Origin: Planctomycetota bacterium
Lineage (GTDB): Bacteria > Planctomycetota > GCA-2746535
NCBI GenBank assembly: GCA_002746535.1
Contig: NVWA01000004.1
Span: 125,400-189,399, forward strand
DNA: 64,000 nt
Reading direction: 5' to 3'
In this document: positions 7,811-16,338 of the stretch, one piece after another
How the letters are laid out: each line of letters opens with the position of its first letter
How positions within the stretch are numbered: position 1 is the stretch's first letter
Made by a program: the position numbers and the translations under genes
The notes under the pieces: generated by a model
Told to the model about the DNA's origin: nothing
The model's database searches: none
Seen by the model: the letters and a program-made list of their open reading frames with translations, nothing else

Positions 7811-10600
7811 TTATTTTGAAGACCCTTTTGACACATCTATTCTTAAATCTTTAATTAAAAGATCCCAGTAATGATTATATTCTGTGTACTTTAACTTAGA
7901 TAGATTCTTCTTAATGGTAAGTAAAGCGGTCTTCGAACGTTTCGAAAGTTGCCTTCTGTATTTTGAGCTTTTTGAATTCGCCCTTTTGGTTTGCAAGCTT
8001 GTTAGTTTTTCAATACCAACTCGAAGCTCATCAATTTCTTTGTAAAACATGGCAAGGTCTGGGGAAGTGACAAGTCTTTTTGTTTTTAACAGTAATATTT
8101 TTAATTTAATAACATCTCGCGTTTGAATTAGTTTTTCTACATCTGCAAAAAACGGCGATAAAATAGTCGAAATACTCGCGATAAATTCTTTTGTTTTTTC
8201 ATTTTCATCAGAATTTAGTTGATAGCTATATTTTTGAATATGAAAAAAAAGCTTAGCGGTAGCATTTTTTGAAGGCCTCTCTTCAAGATGATTGAGAAGA
8301 GCTCTCTGCTTTAAAATAGTTTTTTTATCGACAACCGTCCAATCTGCTTTTTTATTTTTGGATCCTGCCGGATAGGTAAACGTTTTTTTGATGTTAGCAT
8401 ACTCCATCGTTATGGTGACAGCCTTATTGGACTTTAATTTTAATGCGTATGCCCCTGACCGCCATGATTTGCATTCTGTTCCATCGGATGCTTTTATAAC
8501 TACACCACCGACCCCTTCACCAACACTGTAAAAATTATCTTTGTCCTTATCGTTATAAATAACACCTCCAATATATCGAATGGAGTCAAAACCAAAATTA
8601 TGAACGAAAGAAATAAGGTTTCTATTATTTTCAATCCATGGAACAGCAGCTAATCCAATAATTTTAAACTTTTTATTTCCCATAGCCATGCGATGTCCAC
8701 GTCCAGGTTGCATGCCTCCTTTTCCGATCTTTCCAAATCTATCGGGACCACTATCTATAAGGAATCCAAAGTGGCCACTCAGTAGGCCACTATGTTTAAG
8801 GGATGCGTTTTCCCCCACACGATCTTTATATTTTGCAAATCTTCCTCTAGCGGATGGGTTTTTACCAGTAAATCCAGGTTTGCCGGGTATTTCAAAATGA
8901 GTTAGGTTATTATTTAAAATCATATACCGAGCATGATTTTTAGCAGATCTCAATAGAAATAAATCAAAAAACAAAGGAGCAACAGGCTTCATAATTTTCA
9001 GTTCTTTAATAAACATTTCAAATTCAAATGGGTGTCGACCAATAAATGCTTTTCTGTACAAGATATGGCCTGGATCTTCATGAATTTTACAAAGGAGTTC
9101 AGCTTCTATTTTAGGACTTTTTCTAAATCTATTCATATATTCTAAGGCAATAGTTTCCTCATCCGTAGGACCAAAAATGAGAGCTTGTATGCTCTGCTGA
9201 ATAGGCAACCAGTAGTTGTTAAATTCCGATGGATTGTATTTTTGTTTAATTTTAAAAGAGTTGTCGTATAGCTTAATCCAATTTCGAACAGAGTCACTAT
9301 TGTAGTTTTCTTGTTTAATTAAAGAAAGTTCTTCTCTCTTATTTAATAATTTTTCGATCTCGGATGCTTCGTTTAAAAAATCTTCAATTTTAATATTTTT
9401 ATACATATGTTTTAATTTCGACATTACCTCACTGACTTTTTTAATATCTTTTAAACTAATAGCTTTTTTTAAGGTAACTATTTGAGGTTCGAATAGTATT
9501 TCCACCTTTCTAGTCAGAACCTTCATCTCAATATTTCTTCTATCATCCAGACAATATCCATGTTGCCTTAAGTGAAAATAAAGATTTAGCAGGTTGCTAT
9601 TGTTCGAATTAGGATTTTGTTGAGATAGCTTAAATAGTTTGAGTTGAGTGCGAACCAAACTAGCATTGCCCACTAACCAATCTGATTTAATGTTCAATGC
9701 ACCTGGCTTGACAGTAAACCTTTTAACTAAACCTGCGTGATTCATTGTTACTTCTATCGACTCATTTTGATTTACGGCTAAAGTGTATGCTCCAGATTTC
9801 CAAGAAACTATTTTCTCGCCTGTGGAGGCGGATATTTCAATACCTTTAAGTCCTTCACCAATATCATAAAAATTATTACCATTTTTATCGTAATAGATGA
9901 CACCGCAAACAAAACGTTTAGTCGATTTACGGTAAGCTAGAATCTGATCAGCTACAAAATAGTTGTGAGAACTGAATTTTCTGAAGGACACACCAATACC
10001 AATCTCACTAAAATGAGATTTATTTTTATAAATTTTAGATAAGCTGTATTTCCAATCGGAAATTGTCCTGTTTCCAATGTAATAGATAGAATTCAGGTAT
10101 ACATCAACAGCATCTCTTTTCATTGAAGTGCCGTATCCTGCAAAAACAATACTCTGATAGCCCTGAAGAGCGATTCTATCTTTATATAAACGACCAGTAA
10201 ATCCTGGTTTTGTTTTATCTTCATAAGAATGGCTAGTGTTGGCCTTAGCCATATATTTCGAATGGGCTCTTGCAGCTTTAATTAGCTTTAAATTAAAGGC
10301 CAATGGTTGAGGTGGGCTGATATCAGATAGATTTTTAATAAATTGTTCAAAAGTCAATTTTTTATTTGACTGAATACGCACGTACCAGTTTTTTAAAAAA
10401 GAATATTTTCTTTTTTCACTAGCACTAATTATTAGTTTTCTGATCCGATTAACTTCAGCCACCGGATCTGAATGATAACGGTTGTAATACTCTAGAATTA
10501 ATGTTTCCTGATCTGTTGGCTCTATAGGCGTTTTGTCTTGAGATAAAACAAATGAACATAATAGTGAAAGTATAAAAATTAAAACTAAATTCTTAGGCAC
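7811..10600 (-). CDS. Secreted protein with two CAP (SCP-like) domains, each followed by an SdrD-type B domain
   Basis: 929 residues with a signal peptide (MPKNLVLIFILSLLCSFVLS). Two homologous halves are visible. In each, a CAP/SCP-like domain (L-E-Y-Y-N-R-Y...A-R-A-H-S-K-Y-M and L-E-Y-M-N-R-F...A-K-N-H-A-R-Y-M) is followed by a small Ca-binding-type B domain (Y-Y-D-K-N-G-N-N-F-Y-D-I-G-E-G and Y-N-D-K-D-K-D-N-F-Y-S-V-G-E-G). Each half ends in a Lys-rich helical tail. The second CAP domain keeps G-E-N-A and G-H-R, as in canonical CAP proteins; the first is more degenerate. The same D-x-N-x-N-G-x-x-D-x-G-E motif occurs in SdrD/Cna B-type modules next to bacterial CAP domains. Role unknown, probably extracellular. 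Confidence 0.8.
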   Translation of the reverse strand: MPKNLVLIFILSLLCSFVLSQDKTPIEPTDQETLILEYYNRYHSDPVAEVNRIRKLIISASEKRKYSFLKNWYVRIQSNKKLTFEQFIKNLSDISPPQPLAFNLKLIKAARAHSKYMAKANTSHSYEDKTKPGFTGRLYKDRIALQGYQSIVFAGYGTSMKRDAVDVYLNSIYYIGNRTISDWKYSLSKIYKNKSHFSEIGIGVSFRKFSSHNYFVADQILAYRKSTKRFVCGVIYYDKNGNNFYDIGEGLKGIEISASTGEKIVSWKSGAYTLAVNQNESIEVTMNHAGLVKRFTVKPGALNIKSDWLVGNASLVRTQLKLFKLSQQNPNSNNSNLLNLYFHLRQHGYCLDDRRNIEMKVLTRKVEILFEPQIVTLKKAISLKDIKKVSEVMSKLKHMYKNIKIEDFLNEASEIEKLLNKREELSLIKQENYNSDSVRNWIKLYDNSFKIKQKYNPSEFNNYWLPIQQSIQALIFGPTDEETIALEYMNRFRKSPKIEAELLCKIHEDPGHILYRKAFIGRHPFEFEMFIKELKIMKPVAPLFFDLFLLRSAKNHARYMILNNNLTHFEIPGKPGFTGKNPSARGRFAKYKDRVGENASLKHSGLLSGHFGFLIDSGPDRFGKIGKGGMQPGRGHRMAMGNKKFKIIGLAAVPWIENNRNLISFVHNFGFDSIRYIGGVIYNDKDKDNFYSVGEGVGGVVIKASDGTECKSWRSGAYALKLKSNKAVTITMEYANIKKTFTYPAGSKNKKADWTVVDKKTILKQRALLNHLEERPSKNATAKLFFHIQKYSYQLNSDENEKTKEFIASISTILSPFFADVEKLIQTRDVIKLKILLLKTKRLVTSPDLAMFYKEIDELRVGIEKLTSLQTKRANSKSSKYRRQLSKRSKTALLTIKKNLSKLKYTEYNHYWDLLIKDLRIDVSKGSSK

Positions 10601-10734
10601 TGAAATTGAATCTCAAAATCGAATGATTCTACCATACCTATATTATTATTAACCAAAATTTTATCAATTCGGGGGCAGTCCTACGAGCAAATCAGAGTGG
10701 ATTATGGGGTTGGATTATGGGTGATTATGATTAT

Positions 10735-10840
10735 GGGGTCGGACCAACAGAAGGTATTGCTAAAGAAAGACTTAACCTTAGAATTGGGCTCTTTTAAGAC
10801 CTTCAAATGGCCTTTTTGATGGCAAAAAGGTAGCCTCAAG
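10735..10840 (+). repeat. Left inverted repeat of the RAYT unit, copy F
   Basis: 106 bp, ending 6 bp before the transposase start codon, so it contains or abuts the transposase promoter and leader. The outer flank (10699-10734) carries repeated GGATTATGGG motifs. Confidence 0.75.
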
Positions 10841-10846
10841 AAATTT

Positions 10847-11644
10847 ATGCCCAGAGCAAATCGATATTTTCTCCCTTCTTATATTTATCACATCACTCAC
10901 AGATGCCACAATAAGGATTTCCATTTAAAATTTTCTAAAGATAAAAAAGTCTATTTGAAATGGCTTTTTGAGGCAAAGAAAAGATTCGGTCTTAGCATTT
11001 TAAACTATGTGATCATGTCCAATCATATTCATTTACTAGTTCACTCTAATTCACAAAATGTGATCTCCGACAGCATGCATCTAATTGCAGGTGCATCAGG
11101 GCAAGCCTTTAACAAAAGGAAAAATCGACAAGGAGCCTATTGGCAAGACAGGTATTTTGCTACAGCTATTCAAAGCAACAAGCATTTTATTCAATGTTTG
11201 GCATACATCGACTTGAACCCTGTCAGGGCAGGCATAGCTTCTTTACCAAAAGAATATGAATATAGCGCTTACCATGAAATTAGAAATGCAAAGTCAAAAC
11301 ACCAATACATCGCCCATCAAGCTTTAGTAAAATTATCAGGTATAGGTTCAATGGAATCATTGATCAGCGAGATCGATAAAACGATTCATTTAAAATTAAA
11401 AAAAAATCTCAATCAAAAAGAATCCTTTTGGTCAGACAGCCTTGCTGTTGGGGATGAAAATTTTCTAGCAAAATTTATTGATCATTTAGGAACAAAGTCA
11501 AAATTTAAAGACATCGACAAAATAAATACAGGACAAAGTATTGTAAAAGAAAAACCTCAAGACTATGGTGATCAATCGGGCTTATCAAATGCCTTCCCCT
11601 TAGACCTTCCTTTTTACCCCACAAAAGGTCATTTGAAGCCCTAA
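10847..11644 (+). CDS. REP-associated tyrosine transposase (RAYT, Y1/HUH)
   Basis: 265 residues. It begins M-P-R-A-N-R-Y-F, the usual RAYT/IS200-like start. The metal-binding HUH motif is in V-I-M-S-N-H-I-H-L-L-V (~57-67), and the putative catalytic Tyr lies in C-L-A-Y-I-D-L-N-P-V-R-A-G (~122-134), a RAYT signature. These enzymes nick and join single-stranded DNA at REP hairpins. The last ~15 codons (P-L-D-L-P-F-Y-P-T-K-G-H-L-K-P) lie inside the right 108-bp repeat, so the repeat supplies the C-terminus and stop codon. It appears intact. The family call is firm; activity on the local repeats is inferred from the layout. Confidence 0.9.
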   Translation: MPRANRYFLPSYIYHITHRCHNKDFHLKFSKDKKVYLKWLFEAKKRFGLSILNYVIMSNHIHLLVHSNSQNVISDSMHLIAGASGQAFNKRKNRQGAYWQDRYFATAIQSNKHFIQCLAYIDLNPVRAGIASLPKEYEYSAYHEIRNAKSKHQYIAHQALVKLSGIGSMESLISEIDKTIHLKLKKNLNQKESFWSDSLAVGDENFLAKFIDHLGTKSKFKDIDKINTGQSIVKEKPQDYGDQSGLSNAFPLDLPFYPTKGHLKP

Positions 11645-11704
11645 AACAAGCCCTTTTTTGACATTAAGTGTTTATATTACAGTCACTTCTGTTGGCCCGA
11701 CCCC
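11597..11704 (-). repeat. Right inverted repeat of the RAYT unit, copy G
   Basis: 108 bp, overlapping the last 48 bp of the transposase gene. Outside it, GCGGGCAAAA is tandemly duplicated (11701-11724 on the minus strand). Confidence 0.8.
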
Positions 11705-11956
11705 GCTTTTGCCCGCTTTTGCTTTTAATACAAAATTCATTATCAAAAAGTGCGAAATATTATATTGACATTTTTTACATTTATAGAAATATTCGCTATT
11801 CACATTACAGAGACTAGAATCAAGGGGAATTCTAGATCGGCCTCATAGACGGCTTCCCCATTTTTACCTGAATAATGAAGAAAATATTTGATATTTTTTT
11901 TCCAATATATGAATTACAATATAAAGTGATAGCTTCACAATTAATGAGGTTTATAA
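11705..11956. other. Intergenic region upstream of the Mrr-like gene
   Basis: No gene seen. It is AT-rich, with a good ribosome site (ATGAGGT) just before ATG 11957. Confidence 0.5.
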
Positions 11957-13090
11957 ATGATTTATCAATGTAAAGTTTGTAATCGAGCAACATTCAAAAC
12001 GGTTTGTGCCAATTGCGGTATTGTTGAGAATAATATCTTAGCACCATTAGATGCTTCTTTTTATCCTGATTTTCATTACGAATCAAAGGGTTTTGTTAAA
12101 GATTTATTTGGCAAAAAAAAAGAAAAGGCACAGCTCCAAGCTCTTTTGGAGAGAGTGTTAACAAAATACTCTGAATTCCTAGACCCCTATTTTATAAACT
12201 TTGTTCATATTATTGTCGAAGAGAATGAAGTTCAAAATAATCCCGAGAGTCAGGCCTATACACAAGAAAAGTCCTATACCCAAAGAGAATTATTTCAAGA
12301 AGTGTTGATACAAAAAGGTTTTACAGAGCTAAGTGATCTACCAGATCTATTGGATAAATTATTATTAACGACAATTTTTGCTTCCACTTATGCTGGCTTT
12401 AAAAAAGAACTTGCTAGACACACTCATGAGACCTTAACACAAACGCTTAGATCTTGGATTGAAGAAACAGGGACCAACTTCAGAAAGGATATATGTTTAT
12501 TTTTATATTACCTATGGGAAGCAGATATAAGTTTTGATAACTTAAAGTTTAATTCTGAAGCTTCAACAAATAGAGACTTGACCCTTTATTCTGATCAATT
12601 TATAGATGGTTGGCTACAAAGAGCAGAACAAATATATCGAGATATACTTGTAAAACGGTTAGAATCAAAATTAGCCAATTTTGACCCAAATAATTATGCC
12701 ACCATTTATTTAGTTGATGCGATGGATGGCTTTGAGTTTGAAGACTTCTTAGTAGTTTTGTTCCAAACAATAGGCTATGACGTTAAGGAAACCAAAAAAA
12801 CTGGTGATCAAGGCGCTGATTTATTTGTTGAACGCTTTGGAAAGAAAACCGTAATTCAAGCTAAGAACTACACTGGCAATGTGGGCAACTCTGCTGTCCA
12901 GCAAGCATTATCTGCAAAAACGTTTTACTCTTGCGATGAAGCAATGGTGGTTTCAAACTCATACTTCACCAAATCTGCAAAAGAACTGGCTGCATCAGCA
13001 TCAGTGCGATTAATAGATAGAGATAAACTAATTCATTATTTAGATGATTACAATCAACAACTAATAGATCAAATAGAATTGAAAGATTGA
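11957..13090 (+). CDS. Mrr-like restriction endonuclease with N-terminal zinc ribbon
   Basis: 377 residues. The N-terminus C-K-V-C ... C-A-N-C-G (5-21) is a four-Cys zinc ribbon. A ~200-residue helical middle region follows. The C-terminal ~110 residues form an Mrr-type PD-(D/E)xK nuclease: G-F-E-F-E-D-F-L-V-V-L-F-Q-T-I-G-Y-D-V at ~258-276, then G-D-Q-G-A-D-L-F-V-E (catalytic Asp), then V-I-Q-A-K-N-Y (Q-x-K). All the catalytic residues I can identify are present. Mrr enzymes cut modified DNA. This one stands alone, without methylase or specificity genes, beside a RAYT and a GC-rich island, consistent with a defence role. Only the nuclease domain is a confident assignment. Confidence 0.8.
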   Translation: MIYQCKVCNRATFKTVCANCGIVENNILAPLDASFYPDFHYESKGFVKDLFGKKKEKAQLQALLERVLTKYSEFLDPYFINFVHIIVEENEVQNNPESQAYTQEKSYTQRELFQEVLIQKGFTELSDLPDLLDKLLLTTIFASTYAGFKKELARHTHETLTQTLRSWIEETGTNFRKDICLFLYYLWEADISFDNLKFNSEASTNRDLTLYSDQFIDGWLQRAEQIYRDILVKRLESKLANFDPNNYATIYLVDAMDGFEFEDFLVVLFQTIGYDVKETKKTGDQGADLFVERFGKKTVIQAKNYTGNVGNSAVQQALSAKTFYSCDEAMVVSNSYFTKSAKELAASASVRLIDRDKLIHYLDDYNQQLIDQIELKD

Positions 13091-13189
13091 AAGAAATGAC
13101 GTATTAAAAGTCTGACACTGAGTAATAATTAATTAAATCACAAGCAACTGTCAATAAATACTTGACGGTTCAAATAAAAGGAAATAAAT

Positions 13190-13295
13190 TCGGGTCGGGC
13201 ACACTTAAGTCTTTTTTATTAATTAATTAAGGCGAATATAGGGGTCAAAATGGGGCTTAGGATTGATTTTTACCCTATTAAAACAGCACCTAAGA
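13190..13295 (+). repeat. 108-bp dispersed repeat, copy H
   Basis: Begins TCGGGTCGGGCACACTTAAG and contains the GGGGCTTAGGATTGATTTTT block typical of the family. It lies between the Mrr-like gene and the GC-rich island. Confidence 0.75.
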
Positions 13296-13384
13296 AAATA
13301 AATCATCTGTGTTTGAAAAATGTTAAAGCCTAGGAATGTGATTCGCAAAACTCCTGCTTAAAAAAGGGGAGAGTTATTATTTTT

Positions 13385-13497
13385 AATTAAAACTCACCGA
13401 ATTTATAAGACAACTTAGATAGCTCTAAAGACAATCTTTCTTTAAGGTCTTTTACTATTTCTGCATTTGCTTCATTATTAAAAACATTCGTTTTTTC
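13385..13497 (-). pseudogene. C-terminal stub of a sulfatase-like gene at the GC-island border
   Basis: The AT-rich minus-strand frame encodes about 36 residues before its stop: E-K-T-N-V-F-N-N-E-A-N-A-E-I-V-K-D-L followed by K-E-R-L-S-L-E-L. The pattern E-x-N-N-V..(N)E..EI(V)..LK..L is what sulfatase C-termini look like after the D-P-x-E motif. The frame continues without a stop into GC-rich DNA, so the upstream part of the gene has been lost or replaced. The stub is too short for certainty about the family. Confidence 0.5.
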
Positions 13498-13529
13498 AAA
13501 GCCGTCGCTCACCAGTATGCGTGGCGGCG

Positions 13530-15170
13530 CTAGGCCAGCGTCTCGGAGAGGTTCTCTCGGCCGGCGTCGAACGCTCGCTCGAGTCGGGGCATGGAGAACC
13601 GCCGCAGCACCAGTACCACCGCGGTGAGCAGCACGAATGCGGCGACAGGGGCCAATGCGTGCAGTCCCGCGAGCCCCGCGTAGATGCCGATGCCAACCAA
13701 CCCCAGAACCCCCACGGCGGCGGTGCTTGCCAGCTGTAGCGTGAACGGTGCACTGGCGACCCCGGTGCCGGATTCGGAAAGCTGCCGCGGAAAACGGACC
13801 GAGAACAGATGGCCCAGCGTCCCCAGCACGCACACCACGAGTACGGACGCGGCCACCCCTGTCGCCAGTTCCGCTGCCACCCCCGTCGCCAGATTTGCTG
13901 TCGCCTGCTTCGCCAGTACCACGGCCTGCGGAGGCGCGAAATCCAAATAGACCAACGGCAGGCAGGCAAGGAGCGACAGGGGGACCAACATGCGCAAGAG
14001 GGCGATCAAGTTGCCGTCGAGGATGTCACGGGAGCGCAACGGCGCCAGTAGCAGCGCCTTGATGCCACGCCCGTGCCACGCGAACTGATTCATCCACACG
14101 CCGCCGGCCAGAGCCACGATCAGGGGCGGCACGAGCGCATACAACGGATAGGTCTGCGCCTCGACGAACAGTTTCTCGAAGACGCTGCCCTTCGCCACGT
14201 GCTCTATCTTCACGGCGGCGAGCACGAACCCGCCAGTCACGAAGAACGGGAGAATGGCGAGAATTTTGCCGTACTTCGCGCCGAACACCTGCGCAACGAA
14301 CAAACGAGCCACGCCGGCTCGCGGGTGCTCGAAGCTCCAGAGGTTCTCTTTGCCGCGGCGGGCTAGGTGCAGCGGCGGATCAATGGAAAGGTCTTTGAAA
14401 AGGAGCCACGTGGTGCTAGCAGCGAGGGATGCGACAAGCGCGATCGATAGCCCCAGATAGGCGGCCCCCGTGCCTGTGTCTCCCAGTTCCCACGCTTTCA
14501 AGGCGTGCATGCCGATCGACGTGGGGAGCCACTCGAGTACCTGCAAGAGCCCCGGCCTGAGGCCCTGGCTTGCCACGAACCCGACCAAGGCAATGGCGGG
14601 AACCCCCGCGCTCGCGGCGACCATGACGAACCCGCGCGGACGTGCGGCGAGCCGTTTGAGCACCCCCACGAACTGCTGCGTCAGCAGCACTGACAGCATG
14701 CTGAGCCCGGTCACGAGCAGCACCACGGCCGGCGAACCTGGGTGGCTTTGCATGAGCCCGATCGCCAACCCGCCGAAGCAGGTGAGACCCAGGATCGGGA
14801 TCGTGTCGAGCAACCCGAACGGCAACTCTGCGATTAGTAGGTGAGACGTGCGCAACGGCAAGCTGCGCAGCAACTCGCGATCAAACCCCCGGTTCTGGCG
14901 CAGGCCTGCGGCGCCGCCCAGTCCGATGATCAGCAACGCGTGCAGTGTCGCCAGCCAGCGCATCGATGTACCGCCTGGCCCCGCCACATCGTCGGTCAGT
15001 GGGAGCTGTCGCCCGAACACTGAGAACATGTAGGCAGCTGGGATCAGGCAGGCGATGCCGATGAGCAGCACCAAGGTGCCCGAGACCAACGCGGCGCGAC
15101 CCGATCCCTTACTGACCTTGTTCCAGATGAGTTCGAGCCGGGCGCGGGTCATGGCGCGCAACGCGCTCAT
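13530..15170 (-). CDS. ABC-2-type exporter permease (GC-rich island)
   Basis: About 546 residues from the ATG at 15170. That start overlaps the ATPase stop codon as TAATG, implying translational coupling, so the longer frame reaching 15320 is not the true start. Many hydrophobic segments are visible, for example A-A-L-V-S-G-T-L-V-L-L-I-G-I-A near the N-terminus, then segments around 110, 180, 270, 350, 400-440 and 480-540. This gives an integral membrane protein with perhaps 10-12 spans. With the ATPase it would form a complete exporter. Substrate unknown. Codon use is entirely unlike the surrounding genes. Confidence 0.75.
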   Translation of the reverse strand: MSALRAMTRARLELIWNKVSKGSGRAALVSGTLVLLIGIACLIPAAYMFSVFGRQLPLTDDVAGPGGTSMRWLATLHALLIIGLGGAAGLRQNRGFDRELLRSLPLRTSHLLIAELPFGLLDTIPILGLTCFGGLAIGLMQSHPGSPAVVLLVTGLSMLSVLLTQQFVGVLKRLAARPRGFVMVAASAGVPAIALVGFVASQGLRPGLLQVLEWLPTSIGMHALKAWELGDTGTGAAYLGLSIALVASLAASTTWLLFKDLSIDPPLHLARRGKENLWSFEHPRAGVARLFVAQVFGAKYGKILAILPFFVTGGFVLAAVKIEHVAKGSVFEKLFVEAQTYPLYALVPPLIVALAGGVWMNQFAWHGRGIKALLLAPLRSRDILDGNLIALLRMLVPLSLLACLPLVYLDFAPPQAVVLAKQATANLATGVAAELATGVAASVLVVCVLGTLGHLFSVRFPRQLSESGTGVASAPFTLQLASTAAVGVLGLVGIGIYAGLAGLHALAPVAAFVLLTAVVLVLRRFSMPRLERAFDAGRENLSETLA

Positions 15171-15922
15171 TACCACGACAACTTCCCCTCGCCGCCGCTG
15201 CCCATCAGGTTCAGGAACACTTCTTCGAGGCTCTCTGAACCGGCGTGTTTTTCCTTCAACTGCTCTAGCGTGCCGCTGGCCACCAACTTGCCCTGGTCGA
15301 TGATTGCGAGCACCGGGCATAGTTTTTCCACGAGGTCGAGCGCGTGCGACGTCAGCACCAACGTGGTTCCCTTGTCCATCAGGCCGAGCAATAGGTCTTT
15401 GATCACCCGAACGGTGATAGGGTCAATCCCCTCGAACGGTTCATCCAGTAGCAGCAGTTCCGGACCGTGCAGGAGCGCTGCACAGAGCGCGGTCTTCTTC
15501 TGCATGCCGTAGCTGTAGTCGGCGATCAGGGTCTTCGCGCCGGGATCCAGCTCAAGAACCTCGAACAACTCGCGGCGGCGGTTGTCGATCACCTCGTCTG
15601 AGAGACCCTGCAGGCGTCCGACGAACCGCAGATATTGCGGGGCGGTGAGACCCTCCAGCAACGCGGTGCCTTCGGGCATGACGCCGATGCGCTTCTTGAT
15701 CTCGAGTGACTTCGGCGTCATCGGCTCACCCAAGACCTGAATCGTGCCCTGTGTCAGGTTCATCAATCCCGTGATCATCTTGATCAGCGTGGATTTACCG
15801 GCGCCGTTGCGGCCGAGCAAGCCAAGGAACGTGCCGGCCGGCACTTCGAGGCTGAGTTCCGAGATGGCCGCGAGCTCGCCGAACATCTTGGTCACTGATT
15901 CAATTCTTATCGCTGTGGTCAT
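15170..15922 (-). CDS. ABC transporter ATP-binding protein (GC-rich island)
   Basis: 250 residues. Walker A is G-R-N-G-A-G-K-S-T (36-44). The signature is a variant, Y-S-Y-G-M-Q-K-K (the S-Y-G-M-Q-x-K form common in ABC-2 exporters). Walker B is L-L-L-L-D-E-P, and the H-loop is in L-T-S-H-A-L-D. All are intact. The start ATG overlaps the stop of an upstream frame as ATGA (C-terminus ...V-M-D-K-E-T-R), suggesting the original operon had another gene before it. A Shine-Dalgarno AAGGAG lies just upstream. Transcribed towards the permease gene. Confidence 0.9.
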   Translation of the reverse strand: MTTAIRIESVTKMFGELAAISELSLEVPAGTFLGLLGRNGAGKSTLIKMITGLMNLTQGTIQVLGEPMTPKSLEIKKRIGVMPEGTALLEGLTAPQYLRFVGRLQGLSDEVIDNRRRELFEVLELDPGAKTLIADYSYGMQKKTALCAALLHGPELLLLDEPFEGIDPITVRVIKDLLLGLMDKGTTLVLTSHALDLVEKLCPVLAIIDQGKLVASGTLEQLKEKHAGSESLEEVFLNLMGSGGEGKLSW

Positions 15923-16078
15923 CGGGTCTCCTTGTCCATTACCTGGGTCTGGTCTACGAGCTCGAACCGCTGAAAAACAACGCCTCGAATTTTATCGTTA
16001 TTATTTCCTTTGAGATCCTTCGATATTTCAACTCGTAGCTGATTCATATATTTTTCTGTTATTGATAAGGCTGTCATA
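15923..16078 (-). pseudogene. Hybrid reading frame across the right border of the GC island
   Basis: A minus-strand frame starts with ATG at 16078 in AT-rich DNA (M-T-A-L-S-I-T-E-K-Y-M-N-Q-L-R-V). It crosses into GC-rich DNA after N-N-N-D-K-I-R-G-V-V, and stops at the ATGA overlap with the ATPase start (~52 residues). The GC-rich end looks like the true C-terminus of a gene that preceded the ATPase in its original operon; the AT-rich start looks resident. It is therefore probably a junction product, not a functional gene. Confidence 0.4.
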
Positions 16079-16222
16079 ATGCTTCCAGGTGAAATAAATA
16101 AATTAAGGCTCTTGTTATTACACTAGAAATAATGTAATACCATCAATAACATCGGCATTATAAATAAATACATATTTTAAAATTTATTTGATACTCGAGT
16201 ACCTTCTTATCATGGTTAATTT

Positions 16223-16328
16223 GGGGTCGGCCACACTTAAGCCATTTATTAACAATTAGTTACGACGAATTTAGGGGTTAAAATGGGGCTTAGGATTGAT
16301 TTTTGGCCTATAAAAAGAGACTCTAAGG
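16223..16328 (+). repeat. 108-bp dispersed repeat, copy I
   Basis: From GGGGTCGGCCACACTTAAGC to CTCTAAGG, followed directly by a family-2 repeat (AATTTGTTAAGATAACAACAACC). Confidence 0.75.
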
Positions 16329-16338
16329 AATTTGTTAA

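Larger units (their letters stand above)
10735..11704 (+). mobile_element. RAYT transposase unit bounded by inverted 108-bp repeats (REPtron-like)
   Basis: The left repeat (10735-10840) starts GGGGTCGGACCAACAGAAG. The right repeat (11597-11704) ends CTTCTGTTGGCCCGACCCC, its near-perfect inverse. Between them lies only the Y1 transposase gene. Repeats of the same length are scattered singly through the window. This is the arrangement expected of a REP-associated tyrosine transposase with its cognate REP/MITE-like elements. Confidence 0.75.
13498..15990. other. GC-rich island (ABC exporter) in AT-rich chromosome
   Basis: Base composition switches abruptly at about 13498 and again at about 15985-15990. 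Inside, codons end mostly in G or C and long spurious frames appear on both strands; outside, the DNA is AT-rich. The island carries exactly one ABC transporter operon plus the tail of an upstream frame. It could be a recent horizontal insertion, or a chimeric join in the source assembly. Confidence 0.8.

Noticed and set aside
13496..15320. Several long plus- and minus-strand frames in the GC-rich island
   Set aside because: They are frame shadows caused by high GC. Only the permease and ATPase frames have family motifs and coupling.
13498..15990. Integron cassette or transposon carrying the ABC operon
   Set aside because: No integrase, no attC-like pair, no terminal inverted repeats and no target duplication could be seen at the borders.
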